From NCBI RefSeq assembly GCF_000444875.1, contig NC_021985.1, forward strand, positions 6,034,170-6,098,169: a DNA stretch of 64,000 nucleotides. The letters run 5' to 3'. The notes beneath the pieces are model-generated. The model saw nothing but the letters and a program-made list of their open reading frames with translations. It was not told the DNA's origin and made no database searches. This document shows positions 51,816 through 60,330 of this stretch, piece by piece. How positions within the stretch are numbered: position 1 is the stretch's first letter; each line of letters begins with the position of its first letter. Made by a program: the position numbers and the translations under genes. The stretch is from Streptomyces collinus Tu 365. GTDB lineage: Bacteria; Actinomycetota; Actinomycetes; Streptomycetales; Streptomycetaceae.

Positions 51816-54229
51816 GCGGAAACGAGCCCCAGTCCTCGCGAGGAAGCTCGTTTGATGCAAGGGGGAAGGGGTCGATCGCCGCCCAGCACATCGGTATCGC
51901 GATTACCGGGGATGTGTTGCCGTCAGAGTCCCCGGACGCGCCGAAGAAGACGGAGGCTGCGCCTGGGACATCCAACCTTCCGGAAGGGGGGTTGTGTCTG
52001 GGACGTACGGAGGAGCTGGCCGAGCTGCGGCGGATGTTGACGAGCCAAGGTGAGGGCTCGATCACACAAAGCGGTGCAGTGCACGGCCTGGGCGGAGTCG
52101 GTAAGACAGCGCTCGCCCTGCACTACGCCCACCACCACATTCACCTCGGTGACTATTCACTTGTGTGGTGGATCGACGCAATGTCCCCAAACTCCATCGA
52201 GCAGTCCTTGGCCACACTCGCCGAGCGATTAGTGCCTGGCTGGGCAGCTGGCGCAGAGTCAGCGTCGCGGGTGGCGTGGGCGTTGCAGTGGCTTACCTGG
52301 CACCCAGGCTGGCTGTTGGTGTACGACAACGTCGAGAATCCGCGGGACCTATCCCCGTACACAGGCGCCTTGCACGGCGGGCATCATCTGGCCACCAGCC
52401 GCCGCACCACGGGATGGCCTGACCATGCGCCCACCCTGGCGCTGGGCATACTCGGCGCTGATGATGCCACCAACCTGTTGTGCCGACTCGCGTTTAAGGG
52501 CGGGAGTACGACAGCGCGGGAGCGGGCCGATGCAGCTGTGCTCGCTGCTGAGCTGGGTTTCCTGCCGTTGGCGTTGAAACAAGCGGGAGCCTACCTCTGC
52601 CAAAATCGCGGTATCTCCATCGACGCCTACCGTCGCCGGCTGCAGACGAACATGCGGGAGGCCGCGGACGGCATCGATGCCGAACGCACCGTCGCCCGCG
52701 TCTGGCACGTCACCCTAGACGCCTTGAGGAAGGCCGATCCACTCGCAGTGAGCCTGCTCGAAGTGGCTGCGTGGCTGGCGCCAGAGAACATCCCGCACTC
52801 TCTGCTCACCCCGTCCGACAGCCCACCACACCAAATCGCTAAGGCAATTGGGACCCTAGCCGCTTACAGCATGGTCACTGATAGCGGTACCACCGTCACC
52901 CTCCACCGCCTGGTCCAGACCGTCCTGCGGACAGCAACCCCGCGCCACTGGTGGTCCAAGGCGTGGAGACGCCGCCTCCCGCGAGGACGCGCTCAAGCGG
53001 AACGCGCTCTCCTACGCGCCCTTTCCTCGCCGACAAGCCAAGAAACAGCGGATGAGATCAGGTGGGACTCTCTCACACCGCACCTGGTCGCCCTCGCCGC
53101 CACCACTCCGGCGGGACACCCCGCCGCCATCCCGCTCGTCAACGCATACAGCATCGCTGCTCACCGTCTCCACCAGCAGAGTCACACTGCTCGCGCCATC
53201 CCCTTACTGCTGACCATCGTCGCCCAGCGCAAGCAGTCCCTCGGCGACACCCACCCCCACACTCTGACCAGTCGCAACGACCTCGCCCTCGCCTACCAGG
53301 ACGCAGGAGACCTCGACCGCGCCATCCCCCTGCTCCAAACCACCCTCGCCCAACGCGAGCGGACCCTAGGCGACGCTGCCTCCGACACCCTGACCAGTCG
53401 CAACGACCTTGCCCTCGCCTACCAGGACGCAGGAGACCTCGACCGTGCCATCCCCCTGCTCCAGACCACCCTCGCCGAACGCGAGCACTCCCTCGGTAAC
53501 GCCCATCCCGACGTGCTGACCAGTCGCAACAACCTTGCCCTCGCCTACCAGGACGCAGGAGACCTCGACCGCGCCATCCCTCTCTTACAGATCGTCCTCG
53601 CCCAACGTGAGCACTCTCTCGGTAACGCCCATCCCCATGCGCTGGCCAGCCGCAACGACCTTGCCCTCGCCTACCAGGACTCAGGAGACCTCGACCGCGC
53701 CATCCCCCTGCTCCAGACCACCCTCGCCGAACGCGAACGGATTCTCGGCGACACCCATCCCCATGCGCTGGCCAGCCGCAACGACCTTGCCCTCGCCTAC
53801 CAGGACGCAGGAGACCTCGACCGCGCCATCCCCCTGCTCCAGACCACCCTCGCCGAACGCGAACGGATTCTCGGCGACACCCATCCCCATGCGCTGACCA
53901 GCCGCAACAACCTCGCCCTCGCCTACCAGGACGCAGGGCACCTCGACCGCGCCATCCCCCTGCTCCAGACCACCCTCGCCGAACGCGAACGGATTCTCGG
54001 CGACACCCACCCCCACACGCTGACCAGCCGCAACAACCTCGCCCTCGCCTACCAGGACGCGGGGCACCTCGACCGCGCCATCCCCCTGTACCAAGCCGCC
54101 CTCACCCAGCGTGAGCAGGTCCTGGGCGACGCCCACCCCGACACCGTGGCCAGCCGCAACAACCTCGCCAGCGCCGTAAAGCTGCGACTCTGCGGCAACC
54201 AGAGACAGGAACCTCAGCAACCGGCCTAG
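51812..54229 (+). CDS. STAND NTPase with NB-ARC-like core and TPR repeats, module 2
   Basis: An 805-residue paralogue of the module 1 NTPase. The N-terminal motif GKGSIAAQHIGIAITGD lies at 18-34. Walker A GLGGVGKTA is at 93-101, Walker B LLVYDN at 168-173, and FLPLALKQAGAYL is conserved. Seven to eight TPR units of 42 residues (NLALAYQDAGDLDRAIPLLQ) fill about 457-790. The last unit switches to the module 1 repeat style (QREQVLGD). It reads toward rlmN and ends before a hairpin. Codon choice looks less GC-biased than in core genes, fitting acquisition. Confidence 0.9.
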   Translation: MSGNEPQSSRGSSFDARGKGSIAAQHIGIAITGDVLPSESPDAPKKTEAAPGTSNLPEGGLCLGRTEELAELRRMLTSQGEGSITQSGAVHGLGGVGKTALALHYAHHHIHLGDYSLVWWIDAMSPNSIEQSLATLAERLVPGWAAGAESASRVAWALQWLTWHPGWLLVYDNVENPRDLSPYTGALHGGHHLATSRRTTGWPDHAPTLALGILGADDATNLLCRLAFKGGSTTARERADAAVLAAELGFLPLALKQAGAYLCQNRGISIDAYRRRLQTNMREAADGIDAERTVARVWHVTLDALRKADPLAVSLLEVAAWLAPENIPHSLLTPSDSPPHQIAKAIGTLAAYSMVTDSGTTVTLHRLVQTVLRTATPRHWWSKAWRRRLPRGRAQAERALLRALSSPTSQETADEIRWDSLTPHLVALAATTPAGHPAAIPLVNAYSIAAHRLHQQSHTARAIPLLLTIVAQRKQSLGDTHPHTLTSRNDLALAYQDAGDLDRAIPLLQTTLAQRERTLGDAASDTLTSRNDLALAYQDAGDLDRAIPLLQTTLAEREHSLGNAHPDVLTSRNNLALAYQDAGDLDRAIPLLQIVLAQREHSLGNAHPHALASRNDLALAYQDSGDLDRAIPLLQTTLAERERILGDTHPHALASRNDLALAYQDAGDLDRAIPLLQTTLAERERILGDTHPHALTSRNNLALAYQDAGHLDRAIPLLQTTLAERERILGDTHPHTLTSRNNLALAYQDAGHLDRAIPLYQAALTQREQVLGDAHPDTVASRNNLASAVKLRLCGNQRQEPQQPA
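53231..54176 (+). repeat. 126-bp in-frame TPR repeats of module 2
   Basis: Eight ends at exact 126-bp spacing from 53231 to 54113, more varied than in module 1. Confidence 0.9.
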
Positions 54230-54302
54230 ACCATCAGCCCGCCTCAAACCCAGCCGAACACTCGGCGTGTCCGTTCCCGACCACTCCCTGTCAGAACAGA
54301 GC

Positions 54303-54336
54303 AGAGGTCCATTCACGTGATCGCGAATGGACCTCT
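54303..54336 (+). terminator. Hairpin after the module 2 NTPase gene
   Basis: A perfect 12-bp stem (54303-54314 with 54325-54336) with a 10-nt loop, 73 bp past the stop and before rlmN. It should insulate rlmN from the cargo. Confidence 0.75.
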
Positions 54337-54419
54337 GAGGTGCGTACAGCAGCGGAGTGCAGCAGAGGCTATGCCTCTTGCTGGCCGTCCTCGCCCCCGG
54401 CTCAGGCCGCCCGACAGAT

Positions 54420-54460
54420 GATCTGCGACACTGATAGAGCCATGCCTATTCCCGGAGAAC
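54420..54460 (+). repeat. Right attachment site (attR-like repeat), overlapping the rlmN start
   Basis: A 41-bp copy that runs from 22 nt before the rlmN ATG to codon 6/7. The copy includes the GATAGAGCC just before the ATG, so insertion at this site rebuilds the immediate start region of rlmN. Confidence 0.85.
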
Positions 54461-55548
54461 TCACCTTTGTCGCGCCGCGCGGAGCCAAGAAGCCGCCGCG
54501 GCACCTTGCCGATCTCTCGCCTGCCGAGCGCAAGGACGTCGTGGCCGAGATCGGTGAGAAGCCGTTCCGTGCCAAGCAGCTGTCACAGCACTACTTCGCG
54601 CGGTACGCGCACGACCCGGAGCAGTGGACCGACATCCCCGCCGGGGCGCGCGGCAAGCTGCAGGAAGCGCTGTTCCCCGAGCTGATGACCGTCGTGCGGC
54701 ATCTGTCGACCGACCAGGGGACGACCCGCAAGACGCTGTGGCGGCTGTTCGACGGGACGCTGGTCGAGTCCGTGCTGATGCGCTACCCGGACCGGGTCAC
54801 GATGTGCATCAGCTCGCAGGCCGGGTGCGGGATGAACTGCCCGTTCTGCGCGACCGGACAGGCGGGGCTCGACCGCAACCTGTCGACCGCCGAGATCGTG
54901 CACCAGATCGTCGATGGCATGCGCGCGCTGCGCGACGGCGAGGTGCCCGGTGGGCCCGCGCGCCTCTCCAACATCGTCTTCATGGGGATGGGCGAGCCGC
55001 TCGCCAACTACAAGCGCGTCGTGACGGCCATCCGGGCCCTCACCGACCCCGCGCCCGACGGGCTCGGCCTCTCGCAGCGCGGGATCACCGTGTCGACGGT
55101 CGGGCTCGTGCCGGCCATCCACCGGTTCGCCGACGAGGGCCTCAAGTGCCGGCTCGCGATCTCCCTGCACGCTCCCGACGACGAGCTTCGCGACACCCTC
55201 GTCCCCGTGAACACGCGGTGGAAGGTGCGCGAGGTGCTCGACGCCGGGTTCGAGTACGTGGAGAAGTCCGGGCGCCGGCTCTCCATCGAGTACGCCCTGA
55301 TCCGCGACATCAACGACCAGGCCTGGCGGGGCGACCGGCTGGGCCGGCTGCTCAAGGGCAGGCCGGTGCACGTCAACCTCATTCCGCTGAACCCGACGCC
55401 CGGGTCGAAGTGGACCGCCTCGCGGCCCGAGGACGAGAAGGCCTTCGTCGAGGCCATCGCGGCACACGGGGTGCCGGTCACCGTCCGGGACACCCGTGGC
55501 CAGGAGATCGACGGTGCCTGTGGTCAGCTCGCCGCCACCGAGCGGTAA
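54442..55548 (+). CDS. rlmN: 23S rRNA/tRNA adenine-C2 methyltransferase RlmN
   Basis: A radical SAM enzyme that methylates C2 of A2503 in 23S rRNA and A37 in tRNAs. It has 368 residues starting MPIPGELTFVAPRGAKKPPR. The cluster motif is CGMNCPFCATG with CxxxCxxC. GMGEPLANY, SLHAPDDELR and LIPLNPTPGSKW are further signatures; the catalytic Cys of the RlmN pair near the end is in GACGQLA. The ATG at 54442 lies within the attR-like repeat. A frame from 54340 is open but derives from island sequence. Confidence 0.96.
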   Translation: MPIPGELTFVAPRGAKKPPRHLADLSPAERKDVVAEIGEKPFRAKQLSQHYFARYAHDPEQWTDIPAGARGKLQEALFPELMTVVRHLSTDQGTTRKTLWRLFDGTLVESVLMRYPDRVTMCISSQAGCGMNCPFCATGQAGLDRNLSTAEIVHQIVDGMRALRDGEVPGGPARLSNIVFMGMGEPLANYKRVVTAIRALTDPAPDGLGLSQRGITVSTVGLVPAIHRFADEGLKCRLAISLHAPDDELRDTLVPVNTRWKVREVLDAGFEYVEKSGRRLSIEYALIRDINDQAWRGDRLGRLLKGRPVHVNLIPLNPTPGSKWTASRPEDEKAFVEAIAAHGVPVTVRDTRGQEIDGACGQLAATER

Positions 55549-55576
55549 CCTGACCCGGTCAGTACATCTTCATATT

Positions 55577-55670
55577 CCGACAGGGGAGCGCCACAGCGCT
55601 GAGAGTGCGGCAACCGGGCCGCAGACCCTCTGAACCTCGCCCAGGTCATTCTGGGTAGGAAGTTCGGTCA
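55577..55670 (+). promoter_or_regulatory. TPP riboswitch (THI element)
   Basis: The conserved pieces are in order: CAGGGGAGC, GCTGAGAGTGC, ACCCTCTGAACCT and a closing GTAGGAAGTTCGG. This is a thiamine pyrophosphate aptamer, 91 bp before the thiB start. It should repress the transporter when thiamine is plentiful. Confidence 0.95.
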
Positions 55671-55686
55671 CCACTCAAGCTGTTGC

Positions 55687-55723
55687 GCCCTGCCCGTGCT
55701 CCCCCGCGGAGCCCGGGCAGGGC
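55687..55723 (+). terminator. Terminator-like hairpin in the riboswitch expression platform
   Basis: A perfect 10-bp stem (55687-55696 with 55714-55723) closing a GC-rich loop. It follows the aptamer and precedes thiB. No T tract is present. Confidence 0.6.
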
Positions 55724-55732
55724 CGCGTCTCT

Positions 55733-55751
55733 TCCTGGCCAACCCCCAGGA
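55733..55751 (+). promoter_or_regulatory. Hairpin masking the thiB ribosome-binding site
   Basis: TCCTGG (55733-55738) pairs with CCAGGA (55746-55751), which overlaps the AGGAGG that precedes the thiB GTG. It may be the ligand-dependent off state, as translational control is common for actinobacterial TPP switches. Confidence 0.55.
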
Positions 55752-55760
55752 GGACAACCA

Positions 55761-56843
55761 GTGCACCACAAGACCTTCGTGGCCGCGGCGGTCGGGCTCG
55801 GCCTGGTCGCCATGTCCGCGCTCACCGGCTGCGGGTCGACGGACGCCAAGGGGTCCACGGACTCCAGGACCGTGACCCTGGTCAGCCACGACTCGTGGGC
55901 CGTCTCCAAGAACGTGCTCAAGGACTTCGAGAAGCGGTCCGGGTACAAGGTCCGGGTCCTCCCGAACGGCGACGCCGGCCAGGCCGTCAACAAGGCGATC
56001 CTGACCAAGGACAACCCGCAGGGCGACGTCTTCTTCGGAGTCGACAACACCCTGCTGTCCCGGGCCCTCGACAACGGCCTCTTCCAGCCCTACGAAGCCA
56101 AGGGGCTCGGCACCGTCGGCACGCAGTACCAGCTCGACAAGGCCAAGCACCGCGTCACCCCGATCGACTTCGGCGACATCTGCGTCAACTACGACAAGGC
56201 GTACTTCGAAAAGCACCGTCTGCAGCCGCCGCAGACCTTCGCCGACCTGGCCAAGCCCGCGTACAAGAACCTCCTCGTCACCGAGAACGCCGCCACCTCC
56301 TCGCCCGGCCTCGGCTTCCTGCTCGGCAGCGCCGCGAGCTACGGCGACCAGGGCTGGCCGGACTACTGGAAGAAGCTCAAGGCCAACGGCGTCAAAGTCG
56401 TCGACGGCTGGGAGCAGGCCTACTACCAGGAGTTCTCCGGCTCGTCCGAGGGCAGGAAGGCCGGCGGCGACCGACCGCTCGTCGTGTCCTACGCCTCCTC
56501 GCCGCCCGCCGAGGTGATCTACGCCAAGAAGCGCCCCAGCACCGCACCGACCGGCGTGGCGGGCGGCACCTGCTTCCGGCAGATCGAGTTCGCCGGACTG
56601 CTGAGCAACGCGCACAACACCAAGGGCGGCAAGGCGCTCGTCGACTTCCTGCTGTCCAAGGAGTTCCAGCAGGACATGCCGCTGAAGATGTTCGTGTACC
56701 CGGTGGTGAAGGGCGCGGCCGTACCCGCCGAGTTCACCGAGTACGGCCCGGTCGCCAAGAACCCGGAGACCCTGGCCCCCGGGAAGATCGCCGCCAACCG
56801 TGACCAGTGGGTCAAGTCGTGGACCTCACTCGTACTGAAGTAG
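55761..56843 (+). CDS. thiB: Thiamine ABC transporter substrate-binding lipoprotein
   Basis: A 360-residue periplasm-type binding protein anchored as a lipoprotein: signal region with lipobox LTGC near residue 24. The mature domain contains TVTLVSHDSWAVSKNVLKDF, GQAVNKAILTKDNPQGDVFF and PIDFGDICVNYDK, characteristic of ThiB-type thiamine-binding proteins. The GTG follows a strong AGGAGG. First gene of the thiamine operon under the TPP riboswitch. Confidence 0.92.
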   Translation: MHHKTFVAAAVGLGLVAMSALTGCGSTDAKGSTDSRTVTLVSHDSWAVSKNVLKDFEKRSGYKVRVLPNGDAGQAVNKAILTKDNPQGDVFFGVDNTLLSRALDNGLFQPYEAKGLGTVGTQYQLDKAKHRVTPIDFGDICVNYDKAYFEKHRLQPPQTFADLAKPAYKNLLVTENAATSSPGLGFLLGSAASYGDQGWPDYWKKLKANGVKVVDGWEQAYYQEFSGSSEGRKAGGDRPLVVSYASSPPAEVIYAKKRPSTAPTGVAGGTCFRQIEFAGLLSNAHNTKGGKALVDFLLSKEFQQDMPLKMFVYPVVKGAAVPAEFTEYGPVAKNPETLAPGKIAANRDQWVKSWTSLVLK

Positions 56844-58486
56844 CCCCCCGCGGCCGTACCAGGAGCGCGGCGCGGCTCGGCCTGATGGCCCTGCCCGTCG
56901 CGTTCTTCGCGGTGTTCTTCGCCTGGCCGGTGGCCGCGATCGTCGCGCGCGGACTGAAGGTGGACGGCGTCTGGCAGTTCGGCCGGATGACGGACGTCGT
57001 CACCCAGCCGGACATCCGGCACGTCCTGTGGTTCACCACCTGGCAGGCCCTGGCCTCCACCGCGCTCACCCTGCTGCTCGCGCTGCCCGCCGCCTACGTC
57101 TTCGCCCGCCTCGACTTCCCCGGCAGACAGCTGCTGCGGGCGGTCGTCACCGTCCCGTTCGTCCTGCCGACCGTCGTCGTCGGCACCGCCTTCCTCGCCC
57201 TCGTCGGGCGCGGCGGGCTGCTCGACGAGCTGTGGGGCGTACGCCTCGACACCACGGTGTGGGCGATCCTGCTGGCGCACGTCTTCTTCAACTACGCGGT
57301 CGTCGTCCGCACGGTGGGCGGGCTCTGGGCCCAGCTCGACCCGCGGCAGGAACAGGCGGCCCGGATGCTCGGGGCCTCACCCCTGCGCGCCTGGCGGAAG
57401 GTCACCCTGCCCGCGCTCGGGCCCGCCGTGGCCGCCGCCGCGCTGATGGTGTTCCTGTTCACCTTCACCTCCTTCGGCGTCGTGCAGATCCTCGGCGGCC
57501 CCACCTTCTCCACCCTCGAAGTGGAGATCTACCGGCAGACCTCCGAGGTCTTCGACCTGTCGACGGCCGCCGTCCTCACCCTCGTCCAGTTCGTCGCGGT
57601 CGGCGCGATCCTCGTCGTGCACGCCTGGACGGTACGGCGCCGGGAGACCGCGCTGCGCCTGGTGGACGCGGCCTCGACCGCCCGCCGGCCGCGCGGCGGC
57701 GGACAGTGGGCGCTGCTCTCCGGGGTCCTCACCACCGTCGTCCTTCTCATCCTGCTGCCGCTCGCCGTGCTGGTCCGGCGCTCCCTCGACGCGCCCGGCC
57801 TCGGCTACTACCGGGCGCTGACCGACTCCGACGGCGGCACCTTCCTCGTGGCACCGCTGCACGCCGTGTGGACCTCGCTCCAGTACGCGGCGGCCGCCAC
57901 CGCCATCGCCGTGCTCGTCGGCGCTCTCGCCGCCGCCGCGCTGACCCGCCGGGACGCGGGGCGGCTGGTACGGGGCTTCGACGCGCTGCTGATGCTGCCG
58001 CTCGGCGTCTCCGCCGTGACCGTCGGCTTCGGTTTCCTGATCGCGCTCGACAAGCCGCCGCTGGACCTGCGCCAGTCGTGGATCCTGGTGCCGCTCGCCC
58101 AGGCGCTGGTCGGCGCCCCGTTCGTCGTACGGACCATGCTGCCCGTGCTGCGCGCCGTGGACGGGCGGCTCAGGGAGGCGGCAGCCGTGCTCGGCGCCTC
58201 GCCCTGGCGGGTGTGGCGGGAGGTCGACCTGCCGCTGGTGCGGCGGGCGCTGCTGGTCGCGGCCGGGTTCGCGTTCGCCGTGTCGCTGGGCGAGTTCGGG
58301 GCGACCGTGTTCATCGCCCGGCCCGACAACCCGACCCTACCGGTCGCCGTCGCCCGGCTGCTGAGCCGCCCCGGCGACCTCAACTACGGGCAGGCGATGG
58401 CCCTGTCCACGATTCTGATGGTGGTGTGTGCGGCCGCGCTGCTGGTCCTGGAACGGCTGCGCACCGACCGGACGGGGGAGTTCTGA
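56819..58486 (+). CDS. thiP: Thiamine ABC transporter permease (fused two-domain)
   Basis: A permease of about 555 residues with two repeated binding-protein-dependent transport domains (ThiP architecture). The EAA-type loops read EQAARMLGASPLRAWRKVTLP in the first half and REAAAVLGASPWRVWREVDLP in the second. About 12 membrane segments span the protein. The start is uncertain: GTG at 56819 overlaps thiB by 25 nt; GTG 56807 is also open, and an ATG near 56885 is possible. The stop overlaps the ATPase start by one base. Confidence 0.9.
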   Translation: MDLTRTEVAPRGRTRSAARLGLMALPVAFFAVFFAWPVAAIVARGLKVDGVWQFGRMTDVVTQPDIRHVLWFTTWQALASTALTLLLALPAAYVFARLDFPGRQLLRAVVTVPFVLPTVVVGTAFLALVGRGGLLDELWGVRLDTTVWAILLAHVFFNYAVVVRTVGGLWAQLDPRQEQAARMLGASPLRAWRKVTLPALGPAVAAAALMVFLFTFTSFGVVQILGGPTFSTLEVEIYRQTSEVFDLSTAAVLTLVQFVAVGAILVVHAWTVRRRETALRLVDAASTARRPRGGGQWALLSGVLTTVVLLILLPLAVLVRRSLDAPGLGYYRALTDSDGGTFLVAPLHAVWTSLQYAAAATAIAVLVGALAAAALTRRDAGRLVRGFDALLMLPLGVSAVTVGFGFLIALDKPPLDLRQSWILVPLAQALVGAPFVVRTMLPVLRAVDGRLREAAAVLGASPWRVWREVDLPLVRRALLVAAGFAFAVSLGEFGATVFIARPDNPTLPVAVARLLSRPGDLNYGQAMALSTILMVVCAAALLVLERLRTDRTGEF

Positions 58487-59508
58487 TGCTGCTGAGCCTC
58501 GACGCCGCGACCGTGCGCTTCGGCGGGCGGCCCGCGCTGGACGCGGTCGACCTCGGCGTCGCCGAGCACGAGGTGGTGTGCGTGCTCGGACCCAGCGGCA
58601 GCGGCAAGTCGACCCTGCTACGGGCGGTGGCCGGGCTGCAGCCCCTGGACGGCGGACGGGTGCTGCTCGACGGCCGGGACCAGTCGGGCGTGCCCGCGCA
58701 CCGCCGGGGGGTCGGGCTGATGTTCCAGGACCACCAGCTCTTCCCGCAGCGGGACGTCGGCGGCAACGTGGCCTTCGGGCTGCGGATGCACGGTGTGGCG
58801 AAGGGCGAACGGGAGGCCGAGGTCGGGCAGTTGCTGGACCTGGTCGGGCTTCCGGGGGCGGCTCGGCGGGCGGTGACCGCGCTGTCCGGGGGCGAGCAGC
58901 AGCGCGTGGCCCTCGCCCGGGCGCTCGCGCCCCGCCCCCGGCTGCTCATGCTGGACGAACCCCTCGGCCAGCTCGACCGCTCGCTGCGGGAGCGGCTGGT
59001 GGTCGAACTCCGCGAGCTGTTCGGCCGGTTGGGCACGACCGTGCTGGCCGTCACGCACGACCAGGGCGAGGCGTTCGCGCTGGCCGACCGGGTCGTGGTG
59101 ATGCGGGACGGCCGGATCGCCCAGTCCGGGACACCGCTGGAGGTCTGGCAGCGCCCGGCGGACGCGTTCGTGGCCCGTTTCCTCGGCTTCGACAACGTGG
59201 TCCCGGCGACGGTCGCGGACACGGCCGCCGTCACCCCCTGGGGCAAGCTGCCCGTGCCCGACGGCTCCGCCGAGGGCGCCCGGCATCTGCTCGTACGGCC
59301 CGCCGGGGTACGGCTCGTGGCGGCCGACGAGGGGCTGGCCTGCACGGTGGCCGCCCGCACCTTCAGGGGCACCCACGTGGCCGTACGTCTCCAGCCCCGC
59401 GACGGCGGCCCGCGCCTGGAGGCGGCCTGCGCGCTGCGGGACGCTCCGGCGGTGGGGGACGCGGTGGGTGCGCAGTTCGACGTGGCCGAAATCGTCGTGC
59501 TCGGATGA
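58486..59508 (+). CDS. thiQ: Thiamine ABC transporter ATPase
   Basis: A 340-residue ABC ATPase. Walker A GPSGSGKST, the Q-loop FQDHQLFPQRDV, signature LSGGEQQRVALARAL, Walker B LLMLDEP and the His switch AVTHDQ are all present. A C-terminal TOBE-like regulatory domain follows. The ATG overlaps the thiP stop (TGATG). It powers uptake by ThiB/ThiP. Confidence 0.92.
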   Translation: MLLSLDAATVRFGGRPALDAVDLGVAEHEVVCVLGPSGSGKSTLLRAVAGLQPLDGGRVLLDGRDQSGVPAHRRGVGLMFQDHQLFPQRDVGGNVAFGLRMHGVAKGEREAEVGQLLDLVGLPGAARRAVTALSGGEQQRVALARALAPRPRLLMLDEPLGQLDRSLRERLVVELRELFGRLGTTVLAVTHDQGEAFALADRVVVMRDGRIAQSGTPLEVWQRPADAFVARFLGFDNVVPATVADTAAVTPWGKLPVPDGSAEGARHLLVRPAGVRLVAADEGLACTVAARTFRGTHVAVRLQPRDGGPRLEAACALRDAPAVGDAVGAQFDVAEIVVLG

Positions 59509-59519
59509 TCACCGCGGCC

Positions 59520-59525
59520 TAGGGT
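59520..59525 (+). promoter_or_regulatory. Leaderless-type -10 hexamer for the mycothiol-type gene
   Basis: TAGGGT ends 7 nt before the ATG at 59533. It begins 11 bp past the thiQ stop, so a separate promoter is possible despite the close spacing. Confidence 0.4.
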
Positions 59526-59532
59526 GAGGCGC

Positions 59533-60330
59533 ATGACCTTGCTCGCACATGACCGATACTGCGACGAAATCGCCCACCAGGTAACCGAGTTGAGAACGGT
59601 CGTGGTCTCCGGCACGGACCTCGCCGCCATCGTGCCGACCTGTCCGGACTGGTCGCTCGAAGACCTCGTGCGTCATATGGGGGGTGCGCTGCGCTGGGTG
59701 AACGCCCTGGTGCGCGAGCGGGCGCAGGCGGACATCCCGTTCGACCGGATCCCGCGGTGCGGGGGCCCGGAGGAGCGGGGTGACGCGGCCGCGCTGGCCG
59801 CGTGGCTGGGCGAGACCGGCGACCTGGTCGTGGAGGCCCTGCGCGAGGCCGGTCCCGACACCGAGGTGTGGAGCTGGGCCGGCATCCCGACCTCCGGCTT
59901 CTGGGCGCGGCGCATGGCCCACGAGATCACCGTGCACCGCGCCGACGCCACGCTCGCCGCCGGGCTGCCCTACGCGGTCGCGCCGGACATCGCCGCCGAC
60001 GCGCTCGACGAGTGGCTCCAGGTCGTGGAGTGGGTGCAGCGCACCGCGTCCGACCCGTCGGCGGCCGAACTGCGCGGCCCGGGCCGCACCATCCATCTGC
60101 ACGCCACCGACACCGAGCCGGACCTGAACGCCGAATGGCTCATCGAGCTGGGCGAGAACGGTGTCGCCTGGCGGCGCGGGCACGAGAAGGCCACGGTCGC
60201 CCTGCGCGGCGCGCTCACCCCGCTGCTGCTCGCCTTCTACCGGCGTCTGCCGCTGGACGCCCCCGGCCTCGAGGTGCTGGGCGAGCGCGAGGTACTGGAG
60301 TTCTGGCTGGAGCGCTCCTCGTTCGGCTGA
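59533..60330 (+). CDS. Maleylpyruvate isomerase/DinB-type mycothiol-dependent family protein
   Basis: A 265-residue protein. The N-terminal helical DinB-like bundle has CPDWSLEDLVRHMGGALRWV, with the metal-type His in VRHMGG, and FWARRMAHEITVHRADA with the second His pair. A C-terminal MDMPI-C-like domain ends YRRLPLDAPGLEVLGE. Family members use mycothiol or bind metals; the reaction here is unknown. Start MTLLAHDRY with GGGTGAGG. Confidence 0.85.
   Translation: MTLLAHDRYCDEIAHQVTELRTVVVSGTDLAAIVPTCPDWSLEDLVRHMGGALRWVNALVRERAQADIPFDRIPRCGGPEERGDAAALAAWLGETGDLVVEALREAGPDTEVWSWAGIPTSGFWARRMAHEITVHRADATLAAGLPYAVAPDIAADALDEWLQVVEWVQRTASDPSAAELRGPGRTIHLHATDTEPDLNAEWLIELGENGVAWRRGHEKATVALRGALTPLLLAFYRRLPLDAPGLEVLGEREVLEFWLERSSFG

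Larger units (their letters stand above)
46612..54460. mobile_element. Integrated genomic island (degenerate integrative element) at the 5' end of rlmN
   Basis: About 7.8 kb bounded by 41-bp direct repeats (38/41 identity). It contains a broken tyrosine integrase at the left end and two STAND-NTPase modules as cargo. Replication, excisionase and transfer genes of actinomycete integrative elements are absent. The island has replaced or rebuilt the rlmN 5' end at the right boundary. Mobility appears lost. Confidence 0.8.
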
